Below, in pieces: positions 36,332 through 57,829 of a stretch of DNA of 64,000 nt; the stretch's first letter is position 1, and every line of letters starts with the position of its first letter. A model generated the notes under the pieces. It ran no database searches, was not told the DNA's origin, and saw nothing but the letters and a program-made list of their open reading frames with translations. The stretch covers positions 2,230,637 through 2,294,636 of the forward strand of contig FN649749.1 in assembly GCA_000310025.1 (NCBI GenBank). The letters are read 5' to 3'. A program made the translations under genes and the position numbers. This DNA comes from Ectocarpus siliculosus (Eukaryota > Sar > Phaeophyceae > Ectocarpales > Ectocarpaceae).

Positions 36332-37278
36332 GATGACGAGTTGGACACGAAGATGATGACAAGATTGCTCCCTTTGGCTCACAAGAAGAACAACAACAGC
36401 AGTTCCTTGGCCCACGCCGTGCGCTCTCTCACTCACGCCCCAGAAAGACTCGCGATCAACAGCAGGACCTTGTTGCGTGAAGTGCTCAGGATGAAGTCGG
36501 GAAATAAGGGAGAGTGAGAGGTGGAGAATGAGTGTGATGGGGTGAGAGGGTGCAACGAGGGAGGCGGGATCCAGCCGCAGCACAAAACATGAGGACCCCG
36601 AACATTCCGCGGGGTGACGTGGAAGGAGGGTACGAAGTTCTACCGCAAATCATAGAAACGAATCTTTTGGAAAACGGAATAATCCCTGACAGCAGAGCCC
36701 CGGTTGCTGCTCCGCTTCGGGGTCCCTGCGGCTGCCTCCTATCTACAGCTGTATGTACACTGCTGTATCTCTTGATGCTTCTCATGAACACCTCTTGTGA
36801 AATGATGTCGATGACAAGCAGCATGTTGACCACTTTCCAAGGTATTGTTGTTGTTGTTGTTTTTCGTCCTATATCTTGTGGCCACAACATTCCCCCCATT
36901 TTTCGTGGTGACGTGTACTGCCGTACACGCCTTCAATGTTGTAGAGTACGGCATCCATGTGGGTGGATATGTTCGATAGGATGACAGCATGCACATGCAT
37001 CTTGTTCAACACCGAGAAATGGGGAGGTGGCATGTATGTACATACTCCCAAACTCACTCCAGCAGCAGCGGCGAATGCTCCAGCAAATGACGAAAACTGC
37101 TGTTCGGCCTTGCATTTTCCACCACATCCATCCCAACACCCAGCCAGGTATCTACTATTTATCCACAAACGTTTGTTGTCAAGTGTCCAAGGAAGACGCG
37201 CGGGATCTGGTTCTGGTTGAACCAGAACACGTGCAAAGCGGCACTGATATGGGGTGGCTGGCAAAATATTCCGTGAAG
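36332..37278. other. No gene recognised
   Basis: 5' flank of the cysteine-rich gene and spacer. Mixed short frames, none with recognisable motifs. Confidence 0.4.
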
Positions 37279-37696
37279 GTTCAAGAAATGCGACTCCTCG
37301 GGGGACAGGTTTCAGGTGCTGTACCACCGAGGAGCGGAGGACTGCCGACCTGAGACAGCCAAAAGCTGCCAGCAGTCCTCACGAGGTATAATGGGGGCGT
37401 ACGACACAGAGGACGATGAATTTCCCGGTGTGCTGCCCCGCCTCTGCGATGTCGATGCCTTAGACTATATTTGCGCAACAAAAAAGTATGGGTTTATATG
37501 GCGTGACCTCTTCGGCACAGCACTGACGCCCATATTCCGTGCGGATGATACCCACCCTCGCTGGTGCCCGCTCATGCGAGAAGGAAACTTTTCTTGGGTG
37601 TTGAGAGAGAAAAGATACAAAGATCTCTGTAGTCCAACAGCTTTAACGGAGGCACCAATAGTCTACGCTCCCAATCCTCACATCACACCAGAACAG
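37279..37696 (+). CDS. Probable exon of an unrecognised protein
   Basis: An open + frame of 139 codons runs from a CCGTGAAG acceptor (phase 2) to GAACAG|GTAGCA. Its composition looks coding: FKKCDSSGDRFQVLYHRGAE, YDTEDDEFPGVLPRLCDVDA, KKYGFIWRDLFGTALTPIF, ADDTHPRWCPLMREGNFSWV. I recognise no family with confidence. There are four Cys and no membrane segment. No flanking exon could be joined. It lies between two minus-strand genes, so if real it is an independent + gene whose other exons are short or lost. Confidence 0.4.
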
Positions 37697-38042
37697 GTAG
37701 CAGGTTACCCGGGACCCACAACCTCTTGAGAACCAGGTGTTTGTGGGCATCTTACACAAGCTACCTCTTGTCCCAACATAAAAAAAAATCTGCTTGGAAA
37801 AAATTAACGTGCTTCAATATCACCTCCTGTGTCTCGTACCCCACAACCAGCGGACCAAACGCTCGTATCTACAGCTGACGCCAAAAAGCGTGCCGTATCA
37901 GTGTTCACACCGATTAACAGGCACCCCCCCGCCAAAACTTCCGCGATACACTCGTTGCCAGTTCAAACAATCCTTGGCGCTAGTTACTGTTGCTAAACAC
38001 AGCCGTCTTTGAATAAATACGTAGTGTGGCGCAGGCGTGGCT

Positions 38043-39659
38043 TCATTGCTCCCCTGGCCCGTCCTCCCCCGGCGCAAGCACCAGGGGTTTCGCGCGGACT
38101 ATCCGCATGTCCTGCAGGGGCTTGTCCTCCGAGTTCACGGCCACCATTCCCATCCGCCGCACCACCTGCGGTGGTACCGCCGGACAACGCGTACGATAGA
38201 AACCGCGAGGGGGAGGAAACACGCGAAAATTTTGCACACCCGGTATGAGGAAACTCACAAAGGGCTAGTTAGGCCCGACAGCCATAATTAAGAAAAGCAG
38301 AGGACACAAAAAAAAACAGGCATTCTACGAGCTCGGATGGGATACCATGCCGGTGCCGAGGGTGGAGTGCGGTACACGTCCCGGGAAAGCTCTCCCGAGC
38401 AAAACACTTGTCGAGACCAGAGATTCGCGGCAGTGCGGTGTACCCGTCTGCCTGAGAGGTGACACACACACCCTCAGGCAGTTACGGCCTTTCCGCGATG
38501 CCGGGGATTGATCACGGTTGAATACCTCTACATGTGGCTACAGCGTGCGACTCACACGCGAACGAGACGGCGATCGTGCCAGAGCATGAAACGAACAGCA
38601 GTCTCCAAGAAAGAAAAAACAATTCAACACGTCATCATCTCCGCCACTCGTACATCTCGAACGTTCGCGGACGCCACATTGAGTTCCTTTTATCCTTTGT
38701 ACCAGTCATCTACTTCGAGGCACCTGAACAAACTGGTCTACTTAAGCGTTGGAAAATCCAGCCGGTTTTAGTGCGGCTTTCGTGGATATGATATTGGTGA
38801 GAAGCAATCGACTACCGGGTGTTTCACGCTTATCGTCGTGGTTTACAGATGTGCCGCTGATAGCCAAGTGACCTTGTTGGTTCCAACCGTGGAAATAGTC
38901 GACAACAAGTACGCTTGAACAAACACGCCTCCGCTATATTTTGCCGCTTTACCGCTTACCTTCATGCCCGACGAGATTCGACCTAGAATGGTGTGCTTTC
39001 CGTCAAGCCACGGCGTTGGTCCCAGGGTCACAAAGAACTGGAAGAAAACAAACGAAGGCAGCAGGAGACAAAGAGCAAACAAAACGACCGCAGGTTTCTA
39101 CTGGTGAGGAGTTGGCGGCACATGGTGCGGTGCGATACTCTCATGCTGGCAGCAAGCGCACAAAAAATGATGACAGTTTTCAACTGGTAACGTGCTTGCG
39201 GCACATCGCGCAGAGCAACACCCACTTGCGGAGCCGGGGGTAGGCAAGGGCTGCTGAAAATTCATGGGTGCGGCAGACATGCCGGACGAGCGAACCGGCG
39301 GCGCCACATCGAAGACGTTCTCGCCACAAAGAGGGCACCGCAGTGGTGTAGGCCTGTTACCGGACCGAAAGACTGTCATTGACTATTATAGGTCAAAACC
39401 CCACGAACAAGCAAAAGTACCTATTATAGTAGTCTACGGAGGCAGTCTAGGGTCTAAGGTTGAAAAATTCCGCTGAATTGTGGAGGATGAAAAACGCCAG
39501 CCCTGTGAATCAACCTTGCAAGAGTCGGGCGTGCGCTTTATGACACGTTTTGGCTTTCGCACGACAACCATGGCTAGGGCGGACGTCCTGGTGTTGGCCA
39601 CGCCACCATACTGTACGCAACAAATATGGTCTCCATGAACTTGCAAAAGAAATAAAAAC

Positions 39660-39698
<39 letters not shown>

Positions 39699-41322
39699 CG
39701 CCCCTCAGCCCTCATGGGGTCCCAGTCAATGTCATTTAGAGGTGTTTGTGGTTTCAACCGCACTGAGACTGACGTTTTTTCATTGGTCAGTCGGTTAGCG
39801 CGGTCGATGCTAACAATAAAGACACACACAGACACACGCGTGCCACCCGACCAGAAAACAACGTGCACGCACGCCCCCTATGTGTTCCGCTCGGACTGGC
39901 GTGATGCCAGTGCTACGCCAGGTAGCGCGGGAAACGCCAACTAAAGGAATGATGCACACACCATCGTTGGACAAGCGGCCTTGCCATAGTTAGGTTTCGT
40001 CCCGCCCAAGGCTAACGTGTTTTTCTGCAGTCGGCCAGGCAGCAGCGTTGTCAAGACGCGAATGAAAAAAACACACACACTCTCATACAACGCTGAGACT
40101 GACCCATGGCGTTCGCCAGCCAGTTTGTACGATAGATGCCAACCACAAGACACACACGCAAAACTGCCGAGGAGAAACGAATGTCGTTTTCCGTCATCCC
40201 CCTCAAGGCTGACGTCTTCTCATGGCGATCAGCGCTGTCGGCGCAAACCAAAACATGCACCGAGACGCACACACAAACATATCCGCCATAACCGTATTTT
40301 CATCGGCCAGCCCGATAGAGCGGTCAATACCAATTCAAGAAGCACGCACACACACACACGTACCTGAGAGCCGTTCGTGTTCGGTCCGGAGTTGGCCATG
40401 GAAACGACGCCCGCTCCCGTGTGCTTGAGGTCTCGCCGAATCTCGTCCTCGAACTTCCCTCCGAAACTGGACTCTCCCCCCCGTCCCGTCCCAGTGGGGT
40501 CTCCCCCCTGCACCATGAAGTCTTTGATCACTCGGTGGAAGATGGTGTTGTCGTAATAGCTGAGGCAAACAGCGGGGTACGGCGGTGGAAGAGCAAGGTA
40601 CCGGTTGGCTCTACAGGGTCATCATGCTCGCGGTGATTGGCGAGTCGTTGCATACCTACCTGTGTGCGTGTGTTGTCGAGTCATGGGCTCGGGTCGTGTG
40701 CTTGATTAGGGTACTGAAGAAGGCGTTTTGTATCGGCCGTCCTACGGCAGGGCGTGCACCACGAGAGTCAACGGAGCTAACCGGAGCATGTGCCACCTCG
40801 ACACCAATCCCAAAAAAACGTGAGACGCAAGACGATGTGATTGATACACATGAATGTCTTTACACAACTCTAATCCGTCGGTACAACAGACGTGCGAGCA
40901 TGAATACTGCCGAGCATGTAGATCACGTGACCCGGAGCCGCTACTAGAACTCGTCTCATCTATTGCTGTGTAGCGACAGACAGACAGAGACAAGGAGAGA
41001 AAAACGGTCGGAATGCTGCTACTGCTGTCGAGCGTATCGGAGTCTGCGTCGAGTGCAGCTCGTTTTTCTGTCTGCATCCGGACATCGCGTGGTCACCTGC
41101 TTCCACCACATGTGAGCTACGGCTGTTGTACTGCTCGTCCGCCTAACACATATGCGGTTTCAGGTAAATCATCTTCAACCAAAACGAACGGTCGGTGAAT
41201 CTTCCAAACGCGCACCCGAACTCCCTCCCGACCCCTCCGGCTCACCCTCTTCGTGCTAGCTCTCCCATGTTGTGGCACGACTTGGGGGCGTGCTGTGAGT
41301 ACAGCTCGACCGTGAAGCTCCC
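38043..41322 (-). CDS. Cyclophilin-type peptidyl-prolyl isomerase, PPIL1-like
   Basis: Minus-strand exons: 41322-41246, 40559-40364, 39037-38960 and 38165-38043 (TGA). Phases agree (2, 0, 0) and give 157 residues. A short first exon with the start codon is missing upstream; PPIL1 proteins are about 160-166 residues, so only a few residues are lacking. Diagnostic text: [39 protein letters not shown] (active-site Arg, Phe, Met, Gln); [15 protein letters not shown], the PPIL1-type loop; [32 protein letters not shown] (Trp); and [19 protein letters not shown]. It catalyses cis-trans isomerisation of prolyl bonds; PPIL1 in other eukaryotes is a nuclear spliceosome component. Intron 2 (39038-40363) is crowded with SINE-like copies and CA repeats. 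Confidence 0.92.
39661..39694. repeat. (CA)n microsatellite
   Basis: About 17 CA units at the end of a SINE-like copy, in intron 2 of the cyclophilin gene. Confidence 0.95.
39695..39840 (-). repeat. SINE-like repeat family 1, copy in cyclophilin intron
   Basis: On the minus strand: GCATCGACCGCGCTAACCGA, then a block with GACCAATGAAAAAACGTCAG, a GTGCGGTT block, then GACTGGGACCCCATGAGGGC, ending in (GT)n. Matches the copies at 50,992 and 52,590 in the aminotransferase gene. Confidence 0.75.
40060..40365 (-). repeat. Degenerate SINE-like family 1 copies (about three)
   Basis: Three shortened copies in a row, each with a GCTGAGACTGAC/GGCTGACGTCTTCTCATGG-type core and an ACACACAC run. Centres are near 40,110, 40,220 and 40,320; the last abuts the exon donor at 40,364. 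Confidence 0.55.
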
Positions 41323-44091
41323 CTGTCGTCGTGAACGCCGAAAAAAAAAGAACCCCCCCAAAAGGGGGAGGGATAAGGCGGGAATGTCGGGGGGGCAACA
41401 CGAAAAATGGGGGGGTGATGGGTGCGGCAGAGGAGGGCTATTAAAGGGACACATTACAAGCAAGCTCTGCTGCTGCTTGCGAGGGAAGTCTGCAAATAGT
41501 TTTAACAGCAGTGGCGTTGTTACCGTACACGCAGCGTGGCGGATATCCGTCGTGCAGTAGTAGAAACATATTAGTAGTAACATCCATCACCAGAAGGGAG
41601 CGCTCTTTCCCCGCTATGTAGTGTTGTCTACTTCTGGGCGCCCGCAGCAGGCTCGTGTGCATACCGCTACAGCAGCAGATGACACGATATATCACCCCCC
41701 CTGGATTGATTGTCAAAGCTCGACTCTCCACACAGCAGAAATAGTGGCTGTGGTGAAAATGAAGGCATTGGAACCGTCTCTTCGAGAGCTCTCCGAAACT
41801 ATATCGCCTGATCCACACATCCTCTTTGTCGTCATAACGTACTTACAAAGTCGGGCTTCGAACATCGATCCCGGGGGTACGGTATCTTACGTCATGTCTC
41901 CTACGGGAAGCACAACTTGCGTTCAATCCGGTGGGCGGGCGGGGATGAGAGATCAAGGGCATAGTACGGAAGGAGAACAGAGCAATACCAAACGTAGCCG
42001 CTGGTCTGCGAGCTGGTCGCGTACACCTCGAGTGCGCATTAGGCAGTGCTGTCATCATATTGCAAGAGCCCGCAGGACCGCAAGGAACTGTGGGGGGGTG
42101 CTAGCTCCAGAGCGGACGATCCTTCAAAATTTCTCCTGACATCCTCACTGCTGTGCGTCGTAAGAACAACACACGACCGTAAAGCGGGTGGTTCTCACCA
42201 CGGAGGTCTGAAAGTGGACGTGCGTCGGCCCATTTCCACTCATGACGCTCTCTCTCTCTCTCGGCCCGTGCAGCAGCAGTGATCGCTGTGCCGTCTGTGT
42301 ACATTCGGAGATCCTAGCAAGCACGATGCAATACCCCGCGATGATTCTACGATGCCCCCCCCCCGCGGATGCATCTCCGAACGATCGCTCAACATGATTG
42401 ACTGATTGATTGATTGATGTTGTGTTGAACCTTGACTTGAGAGCCTTCTTCCCGTCTTCCGGCCACCTCCCCCCATGAACCACTTGTGGACTCTATCCTT
42501 AATTTTGCGGCTATTCCAGTTGGCGATATCAGCGAAAGGTGAGCGTGGACACCTCTTGAGGTGCGAGAGACTGCCGTGAGCATTCTCGCTGCCATCAATC
42601 TGTTTGCGTGCTTTGCGAGTCGCTGTTGTTCTCGGCTAGGAGGGAGGGGCAAGGGCTAACGGTGGGGTCTTGTCTATTCCTGCGGTTGCCTCTCTTGCGT
42701 CTCGTTGTGCCCTACTATCCCCCCCTCTCTCGGGCTTGGCTGCCCTGCACTACCTTCCGTTATACCCCACAGGGCGCTCGGTGGCGCCTGCGCCTCTCAG
42801 TTTGGCTGTTGGATGTTCGCCCGCTCTCAAACTCAATTGATAACCTATGTACCCTGAAGGCACATTGCCACCTCGACAGCTGGAGTATCAAGCCGACACA
42901 ACAGCAGTGCTTTTGCGAAAGGCAAAGATTCAGTGGGTACTACTGCTGTTGTGTATATGCCGACATCGAACCTTTCTTGTTGGCGATGCGAACCTAGCGC
43001 GTATGATACAGCCAGCAGACGCACCTGCTACCTAAAAGGCGGCGTATTTTTTTTTGTAAAAGAAACCAAACCACCAAGGAAACCACAGCAGTTTTCCGCT
43101 GCTGCTGTACCGTCACGTCGGGTAGATCCAGGTGTCGTCGGGTATGATATATGTCGGTGCTTGATACTGATATAACTCTCTTGCGGTTGAGAGGGCACGT
43201 GCCATTCCTCTCCCACCAAGGTCACGTGCTGCCGTGTGTCCACAACACAAGACCTATGGTAGATTTGGGGATCCTCTTTTGGTGGGGCAAGGTCTCCCTC
43301 TCTCGTTGTTGCCCCGTCTCGACATCGTTGCATCGGACAGAGAGGCGGAGGATCCTCCTCTCCACGAACGCGGACAACTCCCCGTGTCTCCTGCTGGTTC
43401 CAGACACATGGTTGGGGATGAGTTATTACTGGACTGTGAGCTGCTTCTTCCAGCTCCGGCCCACCTCCCCTCTTTGTCCGCTCGACTCTACTCTGCAGCA
43501 CATCGCACGCATTGCTTACAACGCCTGTGGGGTGGCCAATGTTTTTCCGCGCTCGGAGGAATCTATGATTCGGTCGATAGTAGTGAGAATCATCAGCGGG
43601 TCAATCGATTTCCTTCGAGTAGATGTGTACCGATGTATGCATATTAGCAAAGGTTTATCCGGCGTTACCCACGAGCCCGTTCAGTGGGATGGACCTTAAC
43701 CTAACGGTGCCGGGACTCTCTTTTCACCTCCTCCGGCGGAGAGGGCCGTTGCCGTGCGTCCGTGACACTTGTCTTCATGCACGTGATCGTGTGTGCAACT
43801 ACCCGCATTTCCTCGTTTCACTCATTAGGCCGCTCCCCGGCTTAATTTCATTTCGTCAGCTGGGATCCAAATGCTTCGTACCCACACCAAGAGGAATACT
43901 TTCACGCGTGCCCAGTTTCCAGGTCTTGCTGCATGGAATCGAGTACCCCCCGGATGCCGAATCAACCCGTGGCATGCATCTGGTTTGGCACAGCAAACGC
44001 GAGCGTGATGGGCAGCTTCTGGTGCATCCTTGTGAAACGTAGCGTGGCCCGACAATAACCCGGCCTATCGCTCCGTCCCGACATTGCAAGG
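41323..44091. other. No gene recognised; should hold the cyclophilin 5' exon
   Basis: Contains the start of the cyclophilin gene (not located), short CT/GA runs (about 42,250) and ATTG-type repeats (about 42,400). Frames at 43,150-43,700 (+) are long but overlap on both strands and show no motif. Confidence 0.4.
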
Positions 44092-52545
<8,454 letters not shown>

Positions 52546-52564
52546 GTCAGGGCTCACGAGTCAT

Positions 52565-52670
52565 ATGTGTGTGTGTGTGTTTTTTTTTGGCATCGACCGC
52601 GCTAAGCGGCTGACCAATGAAAAAACGTCAGTCTTAGCGCGGTTGAAAACACAAAACACTTCTGTGGTAC
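52565..52670 (+). repeat. SINE-like repeat family 1, short copy
   Basis: Preceded by (GT)n and T8, then GCATCGACCGCGCTAAGCGG, CTGACCAATGAAAAAACGTC, TTAGCGCGGTTGAAAACACA. Starts 20 bp after the last recognised aminotransferase exon. Confidence 0.75.
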
Positions 52671-54934
52671 TTGCTACTGTATGCGTACGTGCGATTTTTT
52701 CCCTATTTTCTGTCGTTTCTGCTTGCTGTTTTCTGCTTCTTTTTTTTTTTTTCTGGGCGATTCTCTAGAAGGTAGACTCCGGAGCGGATTTCCATATTGT
52801 GTGTCACATGTGCTCTGAGGCACCACGGTTTCTCGTTCCGGGAGGAGGCGGAACGCGCAAGGTTTTGCAGAGCGGAGCACGTTTGTTTCAGACGAGAGTA
52901 CCTCAACGTGTTACTCTTGACTACATACATACAATTTCTACTTGCCCACTCAGCCGAAGTCCTAGACTAGATGCATCCTTGCTCCGAAACGCGCACCTTG
53001 ACACCCCTACGCTGCCCGATTTCTATCGCGCGTTGGCAACCGGCAGTTCGACAAGTGCATCTCTTCCCTAGAGTGAGGGAGCGAGATCTCCGGCGCAGGT
53101 AGTCGGTCCAAGATGGTGCCAGTTGCGGCAGCGGAGCTAGTGTTTGACCGAGGAGGGGGGGTAGAAAGAAACGGCTGTGTGGTTCGGCAAGATGATGTGT
53201 AATTTAGAGCTATGCGTGATCGCTTGGGTGCACCAACCGTTGACGAGGCGGGCGTTTGAAGCAGGTATGCAAATGGTGTCTGTTGGAGTGTTGTTTGAAG
53301 GCACGGTTTAGAACTCGACCGTGGAGCGGGCTCGGGATGGTGCAGCATCCCAACGTGGCGTGAGCCTGCAACGCGTACAACAAGTGGCGCGATGGAGAAA
53401 TATTAGCTAAGCTCCTTGCTAGATCAATGTTTTTTCGCCACGGCCCTTCGTGCTTCATTATTTCAAGGACAGGCACCCAGGGGATGAAGTTCTTGGTGAC
53501 AGACTTCTGCATGTCGTGGTTGTATTCGCAAATATGTTGCTCCTGGGCGGGGTGTGTGTTCAGGGCACCACTCCCCCGCCCGGGGATCCAGATTCTTGAT
53601 GTCGTGCCGACCTGGAGTGTTGACAGCAGTAGCGTATATTGTAGCATCAGGTCCGATTGAGGCACGGACGTGCTGGGAGTTTGCCGATTCTGGTGCGTCC
53701 ACGCCCCGCGGGATTATTCGAGGAAGAGCACATACTCCCACAGTACCATGGTTTTGCCTTGTTGTGTGTGAACTACCGCAAGTACCCATTTGCTTCTCAG
53801 TACATTGTCACTCATCTCCCAGTATTGGCAGCTCTGTGTTTTGGGACGTGGCTCGCTGAGACTGGCAGTTTGTCCCTTGCGTCGAGACGTGTTTGGCCGT
53901 GGAGAAGGCTACTGCACTGCGTAGGACTGAGAGATGTTCTGGGGCGCTCGACACTGTCGCATGCGCCAGAATGCGATGGATGATCATGCACGTTGTAGTA
54001 ATGGATGCTGATGTGTATGCATGCTGACGGCGCGGTGTGGTATGTTCGTTCGCATGGTGCGTTATGTAGCTGCGGGTAGTGTTACCAGAGGGGATATGTG
54101 TGTTGCGTCATCGTACGAAAAAAATCAAAAACCAAGGTGCGGCAATATAGAGAGAGAAGGATTGTTTTTATTTTGCAAGAGATGAATTCGTTTTGTTGTA
54201 CATTTCGTCCGTGCCTTCCCCATCAGATAGAGTATTTTTGCCGGTGGTTGTCCGTCTGTGCCTACCGCTCGACAACAATCAATGTCGTCGCAAGGATGCA
54301 ACACGATAAGCACGCACAACTTCTTGCACAAAGGTTGACACCGGTATAGATTGGTTGGGTGTGAATCTTCATCTCGTCTGTGTCCTCTACACCACCGTGA
54401 GCCACCTAAATAGTAGTACAAGTGATGACTTACTGTTATGTGCAACTGAAATTCCGCGTTTGCAACGCCTGGTGGGAGCGAGATACACTCCAAAATGGAA
54501 CAAACTTGTAGAGGACCGGCACGGTTGCCCGAGGCAAGCTGCGAAACCAGGGATGCATTCGTTTTGTTGTACAAGCGTGGCGTGCCTCCGATATAAGGGG
54601 GTGGTGTACACAGGCCCTCGACCCTCTTAGATCGGAGCCCCCACTTAGGTACCCTCTTACACTGGAGCCACGACTGAGACGCAAGAAAATAAAAAACAAA
54701 TTTGGACTCGAAAAATGCTTTCATTTCTTTCTTTCTTTGTCTTTCGTTCTTTCATCCCTTTTGACAGGGGTCGATCGTCTGTTTCCCGGTTATCATTATT
54801 ATTGTAGTTTTCCTTAGTTTTTCTTTTTTCGTTCGGCGGGTATAGTAGGCAAATCGCGCCTTGGAGGACTCTTATGGACCCACTTTATTTTTATTTTTTT
54901 GAGAGAGGTGTTGGGGGCAGTTGGCTTGGGACTT
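52671..54934. other. No confident gene; may hold the last aminotransferase exon
   Basis: A + frame at about 52,870-53,071 (after a TTTTGCAG) could be the C-terminal exon but does not resemble the family's last helix. Long frames at 53,210-53,980 overlap on both strands without motifs. Confidence 0.35.
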
Positions 54935-55054
54935 GTGACCACGGAAGGCGTCATGGTCGGTTGGACCAGTACGGACACTAACTAGAAGGTTGAGCGGTGA
55001 CCGGAACGGTTTTTATTGTGAACACACAACAACAACAACAACAACAACAACAAC
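54935..55054 (+). repeat. SINE-like repeat family 2, copy 2, with (CAA)n tail
   Basis: GTGACCACGGAAGGCGTCAT, GGTTGGACCAGTACGGACAC, TTGAGCGGTGACCGGAACGG, ending in about nine CAA units. Confidence 0.75.
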
Positions 55055-56324
55055 ATAACAATCACTCTCCGGTGCGGCGCAACCTCTTCGTTTAGCAGAC
55101 ACGTGACATCGCAATACTGCCGGTGTCATTGTCATGGTGGCGGACATTGCCCGACACCGGTGTTTTATATCATGGAAGCGATGCAACCGAATGGGGTGGA
55201 CAATGAGGCCTGCAGCAGTACATACATACGATCGACGTCTACAGACGAGATATTCGCAAACAAAATATATCTCAATCCTTTTATGGGCAAAGTTTGGATT
55301 GCCTAACACGTATGTGCAAGTATTGCATTTCATAGCACGATCATGTGTGCGTGCACTGACCAGAAAATGAATATTGATTCGTTCGCGATACAATCAATTT
55401 GAGTTATCAACGTGCAGCGCGCGCGACAAAAAGATAAAATTGCTAATCTGTCTCAGACTCTTTTCTATAGATAGAGATGGTTTCGTTGTGTCATATCAAG
55501 AACAAAAAATAAATAAATAAATAAATTAATTAATGTAACCGTCCAAAACGCGGCGGAATAATCTTTTTTCGCGGGGCACGAGGGGACGAGGGGCGCAGGT
55601 GTACCTCACTTTGCAGCGCACCTCTGACTACATGTACACTGCAGGCATATGTCACCACCTACGGGAGCATGGAGAGAGGTACTGCTACGGATTTCTCGTT
55701 CCGATGCTGGGGCGATGTTGATGAGAGGAGCCGGCAGAACGGGAAACTCTTCTGTTCTCTGCTGAAAAAAAAACAGTCTATGAAAAGTTCGAGAAGATTT
55801 GTCCAACCAATCGCAGCTGCGCACGCGACGATACCTCGGCAATGCGGCGACATTATTTTTTCTTGGTGTTCAACCCGCCACAACCTGCCGCTCTGGCCAC
55901 CTGTGATTCCCTAATATCAAAAGGCCAGCGGAGCTGTTGCTACGGGCCCACTTTCGACATGTAGGTGTGTGAGGTTTCGACATATCGTCCTGCGGGAGAC
56001 CGCACCCACTCACGTTCTCGAGCCTTGTCTGCGACTGGTCTTTCTCGCTATCATCAACGATGGCAGGATGTGTATGAGATCACGTCTAGTCTATCTCTTT
56101 GTCACCGGTTCAGTTGCAATGACGGGCCCTCCGGCCGACCAAACATCGTCGGTCATCATCATCGGCGATGAATACCTGAACAAATTGAAGCCGTCATTTT
56201 CCGAACACGAAACATACGCGAAAATGTACTGTGCTACTGCACAGCACAGGGCAGCGTACTGTATCAGTGACACGCGTGACCAAGGATGGTGAAGCCCAAC
56301 GCCCTTGCCGTCGAGATCCGAGCA
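55055..56324. other. No gene recognised
   Basis: Contains an (AAAT)n run at about 55,505-55,530. Short frames only. Confidence 0.4.
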
Positions 56325-56329
56325 ATCAA

Positions 56330-56662
56330 TGTTAGGATGATCCGAACTGGGGGTAGCTTGTCGCAAGACGTGTGTTGAATAGGGTGTCGGCAACTCGGCG
56401 AACTCGCGCCAAGGAGGAAAAGATGTGCTGGGCTTGTTGTATAGACTTCTTCTTCACATGAAAAAACATGGACTCACATGAACACATGAACGAACATGGA
56501 CACATGGACACATGGACAGACATGGACTGCACGCACGCGTGCACGCACCACCATGAGGGGGCGACGCAGTATACAACAGGGGTACCTTGCACACCCTGGA
56601 AATACATTCCACGTACCACACAATCCTACAACCACTTGGCATTGCTACAAGTATATCTATCA
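56330..56662 (-). repeat. 3' LTR (333 bp)
   Basis: Differs from the other LTR only by one extra A in each of two A runs (GAGGAAAAG and TGAAAAAAC), as far as I can align by eye. Confidence 0.92.
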
Positions 56663-56944
56663 GCCCCCCTGCTTGTGACCATGCCATGTCTTTTTCGATC
56701 CTCAAGAACTCCAAAACACAAGAAAATAAACTCAGAAAGTCAACTCAACTCCAGAACAATAGCCTCACTGGCTAGACATCAATTCCCATCCCCGGTCATA
56801 TCAGATATACTTCTTCGAGCTTCAGTGAACTAATTGCCCCCCAGCCTAGAACACCATCCATTGAGAAAATCCATAGGCAAAAATGCAAAATGTTGCCGCC
56901 CTAGTTGTTTGATCACACACAAAATAAACCCAAACATCAAAATA

Positions 56945-57822
56945 TTAATCCATACTCATTACGAAGTTACGATGAAACTCGAAATTTCCCACGTTAAGTG
57001 CCTTCGTGAGGAAGTCAGCATGTTGATACGCCGATTCCACGTGAAAAATCGAAATCTCCTTCCTGCATACCAAATCCCTGATAAAGTGGTGCCTTACGTC
57101 GATGTGCTTCGAGTTACTGTTGCTAATCGGGTTCTGCGCCAACTGAATAGCCCCGTGGTTATCCTCGAACACCGGAATACACGGCATATCGGCAACATGA
57201 AACGCCATACTTGCCTCAGAAACAACACTTCCTTCATCACATCCGCAAGGGAGACATACTCCGCCTCTGTCGTGCTTAACGTAACGTACTTCTGCGTCCT
57301 TGAAAACCAAGAAATACATCCCCCCCCACACATCACCAACCCTCCTGACACAGACCTCCTATCGGCAGCCTTACTTGCATAGTCTGCGTCTGCGAACACC
57401 TCCATGCTCAACCCTGCTACACTACCCCTCCTGAATGAAATACCCAAGTCACTAGTCCTTACCACATACCCCAAAATACCAAGACCTGCTCTCCAATGAA
57501 TTTCTTTGGAAGAAGCACACTACCGTGCTACCGCTCTCACTGCGTTCGCGATATCTGGCCTCGTTTGCGTTGCCAGCCGCATCAATGATCCTATCAGCTC
57601 ACGAAAAGGCCTTGATACCACTTCTTCATCTTGGTCAAACTCTGAAAGCTTCAACCCTACAGGAAGAGGAATTTCCTTCCCGTGCTCTACCCCAAACTCC
57701 ATCCCCAACTCTTCAGCGTACGTCTGCTTCGAGGTCTTCAAAGTCCCTGCATCCCAATTTTCCAAGAATAAAATCTCCTCTACCACCTGCTCCCTCAGGT
57801 TGTGATCGCTGTTCACAACCAA
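56945..57822 (-). pseudogene. Copia pol C-terminus (RT end and RNase H), frameshifted
   Basis: The minus strand begins VVNSDHNLREQVVEEILFLE and contains RELIGSLMRLATQTRPDIAN, the copia connection region. In another frame it gives EVFADADYASKAADRRSVSG, CISWFSRTQKYVTLSTTEAE and YVSLADVMKEVLFLRQ. A third frame gives FEDNHGAIQLAQNP and KHIDVRHHFIRDLV, and ends in ADFLTKALNV. The Asp/Glu/Asp pattern of the RNase H domain is visible, but at least two frameshifts break it. Not functional as written. Confidence 0.85.
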
Positions 57823-57829
57823 ACATCCT

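Larger units (their letters stand above)
35150..43115. repeat. Dense interspersed ACAGCAGT/ACTGCTGT octamers
   Basis: The octamer ACAGCAGT or its complement, with one-base variants, recurs roughly every 100-400 bp, e.g. near 35,170, 35,215, 35,625, 36,060, 36,210, 36,400, 36,760, 37,095, 38,595, 41,505, 42,275, 42,900, 42,945 and 43,090. It is often flanked by CTAC or AACA and lies in introns and intergenic DNA. It is much rarer elsewhere in the window. Confidence 0.55.

Noticed and set aside
53210-53983. Overlapping ORFs of 100-150 codons on both strands
   Set aside because: No motif, no splice-consistent partner, and equal openness on both strands.
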